A stretch of DNA of 11,276 nucleotides from positions 1 to 11,276 of the forward strand of contig CALFOF010000072.1 in the NCBI GenBank assembly GCA_937919075.1, read 5' to 3'. Within the stretch, counting starts at the first letter, position 1. Each line of letters begins with the position of its first letter. Made by a program: the position numbers and the translations under genes. The notes beneath the pieces were generated by a model. That model had not been told where the DNA came from, searched no databases, and worked only from the letters and a program-made list of their open reading frames with translations. This DNA comes from an uncultured Cyanobium sp. (GTDB taxonomy: Bacteria > Cyanobacteriota > Cyanobacteriia > PCC-6307 > Cyanobiaceae). Below are positions 1-10,354 of the stretch, one piece after another.

Positions 1-1623
1 ATGCTCCAGGAAGGGGATCAAGGAGGTGGCCACCGAGATCACCTGCACCGGCGACAGCTGGACGTAGTCCACCTGGGCGGGGGGAACAGTCTCGAAGTCC
101 TGGCGGTAGCGGACCGGAATCAGCTCGGCCTGGATGCGGCCCTCGGCATCGGTGGCCACGTCGCCTGGAGCCACGCGGCACTCGTCTTCGAGGTCGGCGG
201 AGAGATAGATCGGGTCGCCCTGCTTGAGGACGATGCCGTCTTGGACACGCCAGAAGGGGGTTTCGATGAAGCCGTATTCGTTCACCCGGGCATGGGTGGC
301 GAGCGAACCGATCAAGCCGGCATTCGGCCCTTCCGGTGTTTCGATCGGGCAGATGCGGCCGTAGTGGGAGGGGTGAATATCACGCACGGCGAAGCCGGCC
401 CGCTCACGCGTGAGGCCACCGGGGCCAAGGGCACTGATGCGGCGCTTGTGGGTGAGCTCGGCCAGAGGGTTGGTCTGGTCCATGAACTGGCTGAGCTGGC
501 TGGAGCCGAAGAACTCCTTGATCGCCGCCACCAGGGGCTTGGGGTTCACCAGCTGGGCCGGGGTGAGCGACTCGGTTTCGCCGACGGTCATGCGCTCTTT
601 GATGATCCGCTCGAGCCGGTTGAGGCCCACGCGCACCTGGTTCTGAAGCAGTTCGCCCACCGAGCGCACACGGCGGTTGCCGAGGTGATCGATGTCGTCG
701 ACTTCGTAGCCGGGCTGGCCGAGCTGCAGGCCGATCAGATAATCGAGGGTGGAGAGCAGCTCCTCCTTGGTGAGCACCCGGGTTTCGTCGGGAACCGTGA
801 GGCGCAGCTTCTTGTTGATCTTGTAGCGGCCCACGCGGCCAAGGTCGTAGCGCTTGGCATCGAAGAAGCGTGAATCCAGCAGCTGCTGACCGCCGCTCAC
901 CGACGGGGGTTCGCCCGGACGAAGCTTCTTGTAGAGCTCCAGCAGGGCCTGATCCTGGGAGGTGATCAGCTCGACATTGGTGGCCGTTTCGATCGTCTTG
1001 CGGTAGTAGTCGGGGTGCCGCAGCTTGTCGAGCACGTCGACATCCGACAGGCCCATGGCCCGCATCAGCACGTGCGCGTTGATCTTGCGGGTCTTGTCGA
1101 CCCGGACGTGCATCAGCTCGTTCTTATCGGTTTCAAACTTCAGCCAGGCACCGCGGTTGGGGATGACGCTGGCGTTGTAGGTCTTGCGGCCGGTCTTGGG
1201 GTCGGGCTCTTCCTTGAAGTAGACACCGGGGCTGCGCACGATCTGGTTGACGATCACGCGCTCAGCGCCGTTGATGATGAACGTGCCGCGTTCGGTCATC
1301 AGCGGGAGCTCGCCAATAAAGACCTCCTGCTCCTTGATCTCGCCGGTTTCCTTGTTGACCAGCCGGCAGGTGACGTACATCTGCGAGGCAAACGTGGCGT
1401 CCCGACGCTTGGCGTCTTCCACGTCGTGGCGGGGGCGCTTGAGCCGGTATTGATCGCCGACGAAATGCAGCTCCAGCTTGCCCGTGTAGTCGGTGATCGG
1501 GGAAAAGCTGTCGAGCTCCTCGATCAGCCCTTTCTCCAGGAACCATTTGAAGCTCGCCCTCTGTACCTCCACGAGATCGGGCAGGTAAGTGGCGGTCTTG
1601 GCGACCTGGATCGCGCTGCTCAT
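1..1623 (-). CDS. rpoB: RNA polymerase beta subunit, N-terminal half (partial)
   Basis: Catalytic beta subunit of DNA-dependent RNA polymerase. The minus strand is open from an ATG at 1623-1621 ([17 protein letters not shown]) to the window edge, giving 541 codons; about half of a cyanobacterial beta chain of roughly 1,100 residues. The protrusion and lobe regions are present, followed by the rifampicin-pocket segment [20 protein letters not shown] around residues 376-394. Residues matching E. coli D516, H526 and S531 are D382, H392 and S397, all the sensitive wild-type form. The block [14 protein letters not shown] follows. The start fits the usual cyanobacterial N-terminus; only a weak AGG stands upstream. 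tatD and rpsT lie upstream in the same direction, and rpoC1/rpoC2 would be expected beyond the left edge (known order, not seen here). The gene is cut by the window, not truncated. Confidence 0.98.
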   Translation of the reverse strand, partial: MSSAIQVAKTATYLPDLVEVQRASFKWFLEKGLIEELDSFSPITDYTGKLELHFVGDQYRLKRPRHDVEDAKRRDATFASQMYVTCRLVNKETGEIKEQEVFIGELPLMTERGTFIINGAERVIVNQIVRSPGVYFKEEPDPKTGRKTYNASVIPNRGAWLKFETDKNELMHVRVDKTRKINAHVLMRAMGLSDVDVLDKLRHPDYYRKTIETATNVELITSQDQALLELYKKLRPGEPPSVSGGQQLLDSRFFDAKRYDLGRVGRYKINKKLRLTVPDETRVLTKEELLSTLDYLIGLQLGQPGYEVDDIDHLGNRRVRSVGELLQNQVRVGLNRLERIIKERMTVGETESLTPAQLVNPKPLVAAIKEFFGSSQLSQFMDQTNPLAELTHKRRISALGPGGLTRERAGFAVRDIHPSHYGRICPIETPEGPNAGLIGSLATHARVNEYGFIETPFWRVQDGIVLKQGDPIYLSADLEDECRVAPGDVATDAEGRIQAELIPVRYRQDFETVPPAQVDYVQLSPVQVISVATSLIPFLEH

Positions 1624-1849
1624 GCGGGGACCTGCAGTACGGAAGGGAAGGGGGGACCTGGAACGGCGGCGTCAGCGGCTTGAAGGAAGCCTTGGCGGCT
1701 CCAAGGGAGAACGGGCCTGCGCGCTGGTGAAAAGCGGCTCAGGCGGGCGGAGCCGGAGGGAGCGGCCCTGCCGGAATCCGGCTTATGGAGCTCGGTTCAA
1801 GACTGCTGACGTCGACAATGGAGCGCTCGCGCTGCCAGACCAATAAAAC
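1624..1849 (-). promoter_or_regulatory. Structured 5' leader of rpoB (tatD-rpoB gap)
   Basis: A 226-bp non-coding gap. Read on the rpoB strand it can form a perfect 6-bp hairpin with a 5-nt loop (1690-1706, CCTTGG/CCAAGG). Next to it is a 5-bp hairpin (1677-1691, GGCTT/AAGCC) that shares two bases with the first, and further upstream a 5-bp hairpin with a 3-nt loop (1770-1782, GCCGG/CCGGC). None is followed by a T-run, so they do not look like intrinsic terminators. Whether they regulate rpoB is inference. Confidence 0.4.
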
Positions 1850-1855
1850 ATCATA
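1850..1855 (-). promoter_or_regulatory. Candidate -10 element for rpoB
   Basis: On the minus strand the hexamer TATGAT sits in a short AT-rich island (about 1838-1862) in otherwise GC-rich DNA, overlapping the tatD stop codon. The best -35 at 17 bp, TGTGGC, is poor. If used, transcription would start near 1843 and leave a leader of about 220 nt before rpoB. This is a weak call based on one hexamer and local composition. Confidence 0.3.
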
Positions 1856-2669
1856 CACATTGGGGAATGGATGCCACAGGAAGGCGAAACAGGCCTACCG
1901 CATTGGCGGTGCTGCAAGCCGCCACATCTGAGAGGGATTCACCGCGTAACACAGCCATTCGCTCAGCCACGGAGGCCACGAAAGCAGGCTCGTTGCGCTT
2001 GCCCCGACGGGGTACCGGTGCCAGAAAGGGGCAATCGGTTTCCACCAGATAGCGATCGGAGGGCACCTGGCGGGCGCAGGCGTGGGTGGCTTCGGCTTTG
2101 GCGAAGGTGACGGTGCCGCTGAAGCTGATCAGCAGCCCCAGCTCCAGAAACCCCTGCATTTCTTCTGGAGTGCCGCCCCAGCAGTGCATCACCCCGCGGG
2201 GGCAGCGGCCATCACGCCGCCGGGCTCGCAGCTCCGCCAGCATCGGTTCGGCCGCATCGCGGCAGTGGATGATCACCGGTAGATCCAGCTCCACAGCCAG
2301 ATCCAGCTGTGGACGCAGAACGTCGAGCTGGCCCTGAAGGTTGGTGGCGCGGAAGGCGTCAAGCCCCAGCTCCCCGATCGCCACCACGCGCCCATCGGCC
2401 AAGGCCGCCGCGCGCAGCACCGCAGGGGTGTCGTCCTGCCAGTGCTCGGTGTCGAGCGGATGAACGCCCACCGAATAGCGGAGCTCCGGGATGCGGTCGG
2501 CGAGGGCGCGAATCGCCGGAATTTCGGCGGGTTCGACGCACGCATGCAGCAGGGAAACCACCCCGGCTTGGCGCCAGCGCTGGATCACCTCCTCGAGATC
2601 ATCCTCGAAGTTGCGAAACACCAGATGGCAGTGGCTGTCGATTAGTGCTGGAGCGGGCTGGCCTGTCAT
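1851..2669 (-). CDS. tatD: TatD family metal-dependent hydrolase/DNase
   Basis: TIM-barrel metallohydrolase of the TatD family; members are cytoplasmic, magnesium-dependent nucleases linked to DNA repair and quality control, though the substrate here is not shown. The protein has 272 residues, normal for the family. Metal-site motifs are in order: IDSHCHL (H13, H15), AIGELGLD (E100), VIIHCRD (H135), GVMHCWGG (H162) and LVETDCPFLAP (D212), ending with the family block RRGKRNEPAFV. I chose the ATG at 2669-2667 because it stands nine residues before IDSHCHL. The frame stays open 50 codons further upstream (to 2819), but that stretch is Ser/Pro-rich and unlike the family. No Shine-Dalgarno is visible. 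It lies between rpsT and rpoB on the same strand, an arrangement known from picocyanobacteria. Confidence 0.95.
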   Translation of the reverse strand: MTGQPAPALIDSHCHLVFRNFEDDLEEVIQRWRQAGVVSLLHACVEPAEIPAIRALADRIPELRYSVGVHPLDTEHWQDDTPAVLRAAALADGRVVAIGELGLDAFRATNLQGQLDVLRPQLDLAVELDLPVIIHCRDAAEPMLAELRARRRDGRCPRGVMHCWGGTPEEMQGFLELGLLISFSGTVTFAKAEATHACARQVPSDRYLVETDCPFLAPVPRRGKRNEPAFVASVAERMAVLRGESLSDVAACSTANAVGLFRLPVASIPQCV

Positions 2670-2813
2670 GACGGCGGCGTGGAAGGGCGGCGGCGTAGAC
2701 GAGACAGGAGGCGTGGACGAAGAAACAGCGTGAGCAGTTTTCTGCGAGGTGCACAGCTCAGGGCGTGGGCAGAGCAGCGCCGAGACGAGGAGGGAGTGTC
2801 GAGAGGGAGATAG

Positions 2814-2857
2814 CACCAACTGGGGGTTGGTACCAGCAGGACAGCTCCACCAACTGG
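2814..2857. repeat. 10-bp direct repeat pair with overlapping hairpin, upstream of tatD
   Basis: CACCAACTGG occurs at 2814-2823 and again at 2848-2857, 34 bp apart. The first copy overlaps a perfect 6-bp hairpin with a 5-nt loop (ACCAAC 2815-2820, GTTGGT 2826-2831). The palindrome TGGTACCA (2829-2836) lies between the copies. On the tatD strand a weak -10-like TATCTC is found at 2812-2807. This may be the tatD promoter or operator region, but no known motif is recognised. Confidence 0.5.
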
Positions 2858-2868
2858 ATGGCTTGCAG

Positions 2869-2912
2869 GCTCAAGCAGAGATCTGCACCTACTCAAGGAG
2901 TGATCTGCACCT
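2869..2912. repeat. 22-bp tandem direct repeat (two units) downstream of rpsT
   Basis: Units at 2869-2890 and 2891-2912 match at 19 of 22 positions and share the core GATCTGCACCT. A degenerate third copy may follow (TCAAGGA then CAGATC, about 2918-2932). The last full core can also pair with GCAGATC at 2926-2932, giving a 7-bp stem. A spacing of 22 bp is close to two helical turns, which would suit a protein binding one face of the DNA; that is inference. Confidence 0.6.
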
Positions 2913-2944
2913 GTGGATCAAGGACGCAGATCGCGGTAGACGAT

Positions 2945-4668
<1,724 letters not shown>

Positions 4669-4707
4669 CATCCGCCACCATCCGCTCACGCCCCTACTTC
4701 CACTGGG

Positions 4708-5421
4708 TCAGCGCTTCTGCAGGTCCTTCACCTCGGGCACGCCGTCGGTGATCTGACCGACCAGGACCTGATCGGCGAGGTTGACGAACAGGCCGTTTTC
4801 CAGCACGCCGGGGATGTTGTTGATCTCCTGCTCCAGCGAAACCGGATCGCCGATGCCACCGGGGAACTTCAGGTCCAGCACGAGATTGCCCTGGTCGGTC
4901 ACCACCGGGCCGGCCTTGCGGACGGCCATGCGCAGCTCCACCTCCGCGCCAATCACCTCCAGCTCCGATTTCACCTGACGCCAGGCGGCGGGCAGCACCT
5001 CAACAGGCAGGAGGAAGCCGAGGTTGAGCCGCTCCACCAGCTTGGTGGAATCCACCACCACCACGAACCGCTGGGCACGGCGGGCCACCAGCTTTTCCTG
5101 CACGTGGCAGGCACCACCCCCTTTGATCAACTGGAAGTTGGGGTCGACTTCATCGGCGCCATCGATCGCCAGATCGATCCGTTCCACCGCGTTGAGGCTC
5201 TGCAGCGGAATGCCGAGCTCGGCGGCCAGCACCTCGCCTTGAAACGAGGTGGTCACGCCCACAATGTCGGTGAGCTCGCCACCGCTGAGCTTGGCGCCCA
5301 GCGCCTTGATCATCAAGGCGGCAGTGGAACCCGAGCCCAAGCCCAGCACCATGCCATCGCGGATCTGGTCAACGGCCGCAGCAGCCACCGCCTGCTTCAT
5401 GCGGTCCTGCAGATCTGACAT
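4708..5421 (-). CDS. rpiA: Ribose-5-phosphate isomerase A
   Basis: Interconverts ribose 5-phosphate and ribulose 5-phosphate, serving both the oxidative pentose phosphate pathway and Calvin-cycle regeneration in a cyanobacterium. The 237 residues match family length. Visible motifs are [12 protein letters not shown] (28-38), [15 protein letters not shown] (87-94), [11 protein letters not shown] (100-110) and VVVDSTK. D87, D90, K100 and E109 correspond to the E. coli active-site residues D81, D84, K94 and E103. The chosen start is the ATG at 5421-5419; the codon before it is an in-frame TTG, less likely. There is no Shine-Dalgarno. It sits 46 bp after htrA on the same strand, so it may be the last gene of that cluster, and it converges on hisD across 39 bp that hold no clear terminator hairpin. 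Confidence 0.97.
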   Translation of the reverse strand: MSDLQDRMKQAVAAAAVDQIRDGMVLGLGSGSTAALMIKALGAKLSGGELTDIVGVTTSFQGEVLAAELGIPLQSLNAVERIDLAIDGADEVDPNFQLIKGGGACHVQEKLVARRAQRFVVVVDSTKLVERLNLGFLLPVEVLPAAWRQVKSELEVIGAEVELRMAVRKAGPVVTDQGNLVLDLKFPGGIGDPVSLEQEINNIPGVLENGLFVNLADQVLVGQITDGVPEVKDLQKR

Positions 5422-5467
5422 CAAACGCGCGCCAAAGGCAGCGACCGTAGCAAGGGTGCGGGTTGAT

Positions 5468-7497
<2,030 letters not shown>

Positions 7498-7543
7498 GTG
7501 CCCGCAGGTAGCAGCCTAAGTTGCCTCCAACCGCCGCCATGCC

Positions 7544-7828
7544 ATGGCTTCGATCCCCCCAGGCACCCGCGTGCGCTGTGCACTTTGTCAGGTGGAGATC
7601 CAGGGAATGGTCGGTGGCAACGACCAGGTGCTGTTCAGCCAGGGCGCTCCCGGCACCCGCACCAAGCTCTGGGCGCGGGTCTGCCAGTACGTGAAAGAGC
7701 CGCAGCGCTGCATCAACCAGGACGCCGGTCTGCGTGGTGAAGCGGGAGTGGACGACTTTTACGGCGAAGCCCCCAGCCTCGGCCTGTTCGGTGGCGCCCC
7801 GAACGCCGGCCTGGGCACGCCGGAGTAA
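7544..7828 (+). CDS. Small cysteine-containing protein of unknown function
   Basis: A 94-residue product. Residues 1-60 look like a folded small domain: MASIPPGTRVRCALC, then QVLFSQGAPGTR, LWARVCQYV and RCINQD. The cysteines are C12 and C15 (CxxC), then C47 and C56 (Cx8C), which could bind one zinc as a ribbon-like fold; this is inference. The rest (about 61-94) is Gly/Pro/Ala-rich, ending FYGEAPSLGLFGGAPNAG. There is no signal peptide or membrane segment. The start is ATG 7544; an overlapping ATG at 7539 is in another frame. I believe similar short proteins occur in other picocyanobacteria but cannot name a family. It is divergent from the phosphoesterase by 46 bp and 155 bp before rimP, so it may or may not join the rimP-nusA transcript. 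Confidence 0.75.
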   Translation: MASIPPGTRVRCALCQVEIQGMVGGNDQVLFSQGAPGTRTKLWARVCQYVKEPQRCINQDAGLRGEAGVDDFYGEAPSLGLFGGAPNAGLGTPE

Positions 7829-7864
7829 GGCGCCGCCTGGCCGCTGGGCGGGGCTGGAGCACCG

Positions 7865-7974
7865 ACCTCTAGGATTCAGAGGTGCCCGGCGGGCATACCC
7901 AGGCGCACGAGCTTGCTCCAGCGTCAGGGGCAGTTCTCTGCAGGAGCCGGTCGGGCTCGCTCCACTGCTCCTGA
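7865..7974 (+). promoter_or_regulatory. Structured leader before rimP-nusA (three stem-loops)
   Basis: The 155-bp gap before rimP can form three successive RNA hairpins on the plus strand. The first is ACCTCT/AGAGGT with a 7-nt loop (7865-7883). The second is TGCCC/GGGCA with a 3-nt loop (7883-7895). The third is a 10-bp outer stem with one G-U pair (7924-7933 with 7965-7974) enclosing a GAGCC/GGCTC inner stem (7944-7958). The last ends nine bases before the rimP GTG. No T-run follows, so it is not an obvious terminator. A TAGGAT at 7870-7875 could be a -10, but no -35 is evident, and it would place the first hairpin at the promoter rather than in the RNA. Confidence 0.45.
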
Positions 7975-7983
7975 CCTGGTCCG

Positions 7984-8451
7984 GTGCCCCACCCGCTTCT
8001 TCCCGCACTGGAATCCCTCGCGTGCCGGGTGGCTGACACCACCGGGTTTCGCGTGGTGGATGCACAGATCCAGACCCATCGCCACCCCTGCATCGTTCTG
8101 GTGCAGCTCCGCACCGGCGATGGCGGCGATGTGACCCTCGACGATTGCGCCGCCTTCAGCGGTGCCCTGGGCGAGGCGATGGAGGCCGAAGCGCTGCTGA
8201 GCGAGGCCTATGTTCTCGAAATCAGCAGTCCAGGCCTCAGCGACGCGCTGGTGGAAGACCGTGACTTCCACAGCTTTCGAGGCTTCCCGATCGAGGTGCG
8301 GTTCCGCGACTCCGACGGAACCGAAAGCACCCGCGCCGGGCTGTTGCTGGAACGCGACGACGCCTTCCTGCACCTGAATGTCCGCGGCCGCCGGCAGCGG
8401 ATTCCCCGCCAAGACGTGCTGGCCGTCAGCCTCACCCGGCCAAGCGAGTGA
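7984..8451 (+). CDS. rimP: Ribosome maturation factor RimP
   Basis: Cytoplasmic factor needed for late maturation of the 30S subunit. The 155 residues match family length. The N-terminal alpha/beta domain carries the conserved block VTLDDCAAFSGALGEAME and then the hallmark YVLEISSPGLSDAL with DRDFHSFRGFPIEV (about 78-102). The C-terminal Sm-like domain ends GRRQRIPRQDVLAVSLT. The start is GTG at 7984; the sequence MPHPLLPALESLA agrees with picocyanobacterial RimP, and no Shine-Dalgarno is visible. It heads rimP-nusA-ylxR-infB, the same order as in many bacteria, where the products act together in ribosome biogenesis, elongation control and initiation. Confidence 0.96.
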   Translation: MPHPLLPALESLACRVADTTGFRVVDAQIQTHRHPCIVLVQLRTGDGGDVTLDDCAAFSGALGEAMEAEALLSEAYVLEISSPGLSDALVEDRDFHSFRGFPIEVRFRDSDGTESTRAGLLLERDDAFLHLNVRGRRQRIPRQDVLAVSLTRPSE

Positions 8452-8466
8452 CACCGCTCTCGGCCT

Positions 8467-8482
8467 GAGCGGCGCGCCGCTC
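8467..8482 (+). promoter_or_regulatory. 16-bp perfect palindrome and pyrimidine tract in the rimP-nusA gap
   Basis: GAGCGGCGCGCCGCTC is a perfect palindrome that in RNA would give a 6-bp stem with a CGCG loop. After it, up to the nusA ATG (8483-8520), the DNA is almost all C and T and has no Shine-Dalgarno. There is no T-run, so intrinsic termination is unlikely. The role is unknown. Confidence 0.4.
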
Positions 8483-8520
8483 CCCGACCCGATTTCCGTT
8501 CCCACCCCTCTTCCCAATCC

Positions 8521-10002
8521 ATGGCGCTCGTTCTTCTCCCCGGTCTGCAGAACCTGATCGAGGACATCAGCGATGAGAAGAAGCTGCCCACCCAGGTGGT
8601 GGAAGCGGCCCTGCGCGAGGCGCTGCTGAAGGGCTACGAGCGCTACCGCCGCACCCTTTACCTCGGCATCAGCGAAGACCCATTTGAGGAGGACTACTTC
8701 AGCAATTTCGACGTGGCTCTCGATCTCGAGGAGGAGGGCTACCGCGTGCTCGCCAGCAAGATCATCGTCGAGGAGGTGGAGAGCGAAGACCACCAGATCG
8801 CCCTCGCCGAGGTGCAGCAGGTGGCGGAAGACGCCCAGATCGGTGACACCGTGGTGCTTGACGTCACCCCCGAAAAGGACGATTTCGGCCGCATGGCCGC
8901 CTCCACCACCAAGCAGGTGCTGGCCCAGAAACTGCGCGACCAGCAGCGCCGCATGATCCAGGAGGAGTTTGCGGATCTGGAGGATCCCGTGCTCACGGCG
9001 CGGGTGATCCGCTTCGAGCGCCAGTCGGTGATCATGGCGGTGAGTTCCGGCCTGGGCAGGCCGGAGGTAGAGGCGGAGCTGCCCCGCCGCGACCAACTGC
9101 CCAACGACAACTACCGCGCCAACGCCACCTTCAAGGTGTTCCTCAAGGAGGTGAGCGAGGTGGCGCGCCGGGGGCCCCAGCTGTTCGTGTCCAGAGCGAA
9201 CGCCGGACTGGTGGTGTACCTCTTTGAAAACGAGGTGCCGGAAATCCAGGAAGGTTCCGTGCGCATCGTGGCGGTGGCGCGGGAAGCCAATCCCCCGTCG
9301 CGGGCCGTGGGGCCACGCACCAAGGTGGCGGTGGACAGCGTGGAGCGCGAAGTGGACCCGGTGGGGGCCTGCATCGGTGCCCGCGGCTCCCGCATCCAGC
9401 AGGTGGTGAACGAGCTGCGGGGCGAGAAGATCGACGTGATTCGCTGGTCTCCCGATCCAGGCCAGTACATCGCCAATTCGCTCAGCCCGGCGCGGGTCGA
9501 GATGGTGCGGCTGGTGGATCCGGAAGGACAACACGCCCACGTGCTGGTTCCCCAGGACATGCTCAGCCTGGCGATCGGTCGGGAAGGACAGAACGTGCGC
9601 CTCGCCGCCCGCCTCACCGGCTGGAAGATCGACATCAAGAACGCCGCTGAATACGACCAGGTGAGCGAGGACGCCCGCGCCGCCGAGCTGATCGCGCTGC
9701 GGGAGGAGGACGAGCGTCAGCAGGCCGAGGCAGAAGCCCGCCTGGCGGTGGAGCAGGCCAACCGCGCCGAAGAAGATGCACGCCTTCGGGAGCTCTACCC
9801 CCTGCCCGAAGACGAGCTCGACCTCCAAGGCGAAGACGAGCAGGCTGTCTATGAGGGTGAAGCCGAGCCTGCGCTGGACGCCGAACCTGAAGCCGAAGCG
9901 GACGCCGAACCGGCTGCAGAGCTGGAGACTGAAGCCGAACCGGCTGCAGTGCTGGAGAGCGAAGACGAACCCGATGCGGCTGCCGAGCAGCCCAACGGCT
10001 GA
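8521..10002 (+). CDS. nusA: Transcription termination/antitermination factor NusA
   Basis: Binds RNA polymerase and nascent RNA, controlling pausing, termination and antitermination. It has 493 residues. The RNA-polymerase-binding N-terminal domain (about 1-125) is followed by the S1 domain (about 155-215) and the junction VYLFENEVPEIQEGSVRI with AVARE. KH1 has GARG (286-289) and KH2 has GREG (353-356) in LAIGREGQNVRLAARLTGWKIDI. After about 375 comes a charged helical stretch and an acidic Glu/Ala/Pro tail (about 430-493) with a duplicated 10-residue unit. The E. coli-type AR repeats are not recognised. The ATG at 8521 fits the family N-terminus; there is no Shine-Dalgarno. It lies 69 bp after rimP and 10 bp before ylxR. 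Confidence 0.97.
   Translation: MALVLLPGLQNLIEDISDEKKLPTQVVEAALREALLKGYERYRRTLYLGISEDPFEEDYFSNFDVALDLEEEGYRVLASKIIVEEVESEDHQIALAEVQQVAEDAQIGDTVVLDVTPEKDDFGRMAASTTKQVLAQKLRDQQRRMIQEEFADLEDPVLTARVIRFERQSVIMAVSSGLGRPEVEAELPRRDQLPNDNYRANATFKVFLKEVSEVARRGPQLFVSRANAGLVVYLFENEVPEIQEGSVRIVAVAREANPPSRAVGPRTKVAVDSVEREVDPVGACIGARGSRIQQVVNELRGEKIDVIRWSPDPGQYIANSLSPARVEMVRLVDPEGQHAHVLVPQDMLSLAIGREGQNVRLAARLTGWKIDIKNAAEYDQVSEDARAAELIALREEDERQQAEAEARLAVEQANRAEEDARLRELYPLPEDELDLQGEDEQAVYEGEAEPALDAEPEAEADAEPAAELETEAEPAAVLESEDEPDAAAEQPNG
9904..9963 (+). repeat. 30-bp tandem repeat encoding the acidic NusA tail
   Basis: Units 9904-9933 and 9934-9963 match at 27 of 30 bases and encode AEPAAELETE and AEPAAVLESE. 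More degenerate Ala-Glu-Pro units lie just upstream (from about 9886). Near identity at DNA level suggests a recent duplication or ongoing length change. Confidence 0.75.
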
Positions 10003-10012
10003 GGGCCACCCG

Positions 10013-10291
10013 ATGGCGGCCTCACCCACCCTGCGGCGTTGCGTGAGTTGCCGCCTGCTGGCCGACCGGCGCCAGTTCCTGCGGGTCATCCGCCTGGCGG
10101 GTGGCGGCATCGCCCTGGATGAGGGCATGGGCCGCTCGGCCTACCTGTGCCCCACCCGCGCCTGCTTTGACGAGGCGAAACGGCGAAAGCGACTACAGCG
10201 CGCCCTGCGCTGCGCGGTGGCGGAATCCACCTATGCCGCGCTTGAACCGCGGCTGAAGCGCGCTCCGGCCGCAGCCTCTGAGGCAAGATGA
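10013..10291 (+). CDS. ylxR: YlxR family RNA-binding protein
   Basis: Small basic protein of the YlxR (DUF448) family, encoded between nusA and infB in many bacteria. Members bind RNA; the Bacillus subtilis protein (RnpM) interacts with RNase P, and whether that holds here is unknown. The 92 residues contain the N-terminal block LRRCVSCR (8-15), FLRVIRL, the glycine turn GRSAYLCP (40-47; commonly GRGAYVC) and the basic helix CFDEAKRRKRLQRALR (51-66). The tail is Ala/Arg-rich. ATG 10013 follows GAGG (10001-10004), eight bases away, which overlaps the nusA stop region and suggests coupled translation. The gap to nusA is 10 bp and to infB 63 bp. Confidence 0.92.
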   Translation: MAASPTLRRCVSCRLLADRRQFLRVIRLAGGGIALDEGMGRSAYLCPTRACFDEAKRRKRLQRALRCAVAESTYAALEPRLKRAPAAASEAR

Positions 10292-10344
10292 TTGATGGCT
10301 GCACCGCGTGTGGGGCCCGGCGGCACCTGCGGCCCCGACCGATC

Positions 10345-10348
10345 GGAG
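10345..10348 (+). promoter_or_regulatory. Shine-Dalgarno for infB
   Basis: GGAG six bases before the ATG at 10355 fixes the infB start. Just upstream, GGGGCC (10312-10317) and GGCCCC (10331-10336) could pair into a 6-bp stem with a 13-nt loop. Confidence 0.55.
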
Positions 10349-10354
10349 ACCTGA

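Noticed and set aside
1..1683. Two long plus-strand open frames (1-873 and 1015-1683) opposite rpoB
   Set aside because: Both are antisense shadows of rpoB codon use; the products show no known motif and rpoB is certain.
2670..2819. 50-residue N-terminal extension of TatD
   Set aside because: The in-frame extension is Ser/Pro-rich and unlike the family; the ATG at 2669 puts the start nine residues before IDSHCHL as usual.
4669..4707. Bidirectional terminator between convergent hisD and rpiA
   Set aside because: The 39-bp gap has no inverted repeat or T-run that I can see.
7833..7851. CCGCC/GGCGG hairpin after the 94-residue gene as a terminator
   Set aside because: Only a 5-bp stem with a 9-nt loop and no following T-run, so termination is not supported.
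7924..10128. 734-codon open frame on the minus strand opposite rimP, nusA and ylxR
   Set aside because: It lies fully antisense to three well-recognised genes in GC-rich DNA, where complementary frames stay open by codon bias. The translation is His/Leu/Gly-rich with no recognisable domain.
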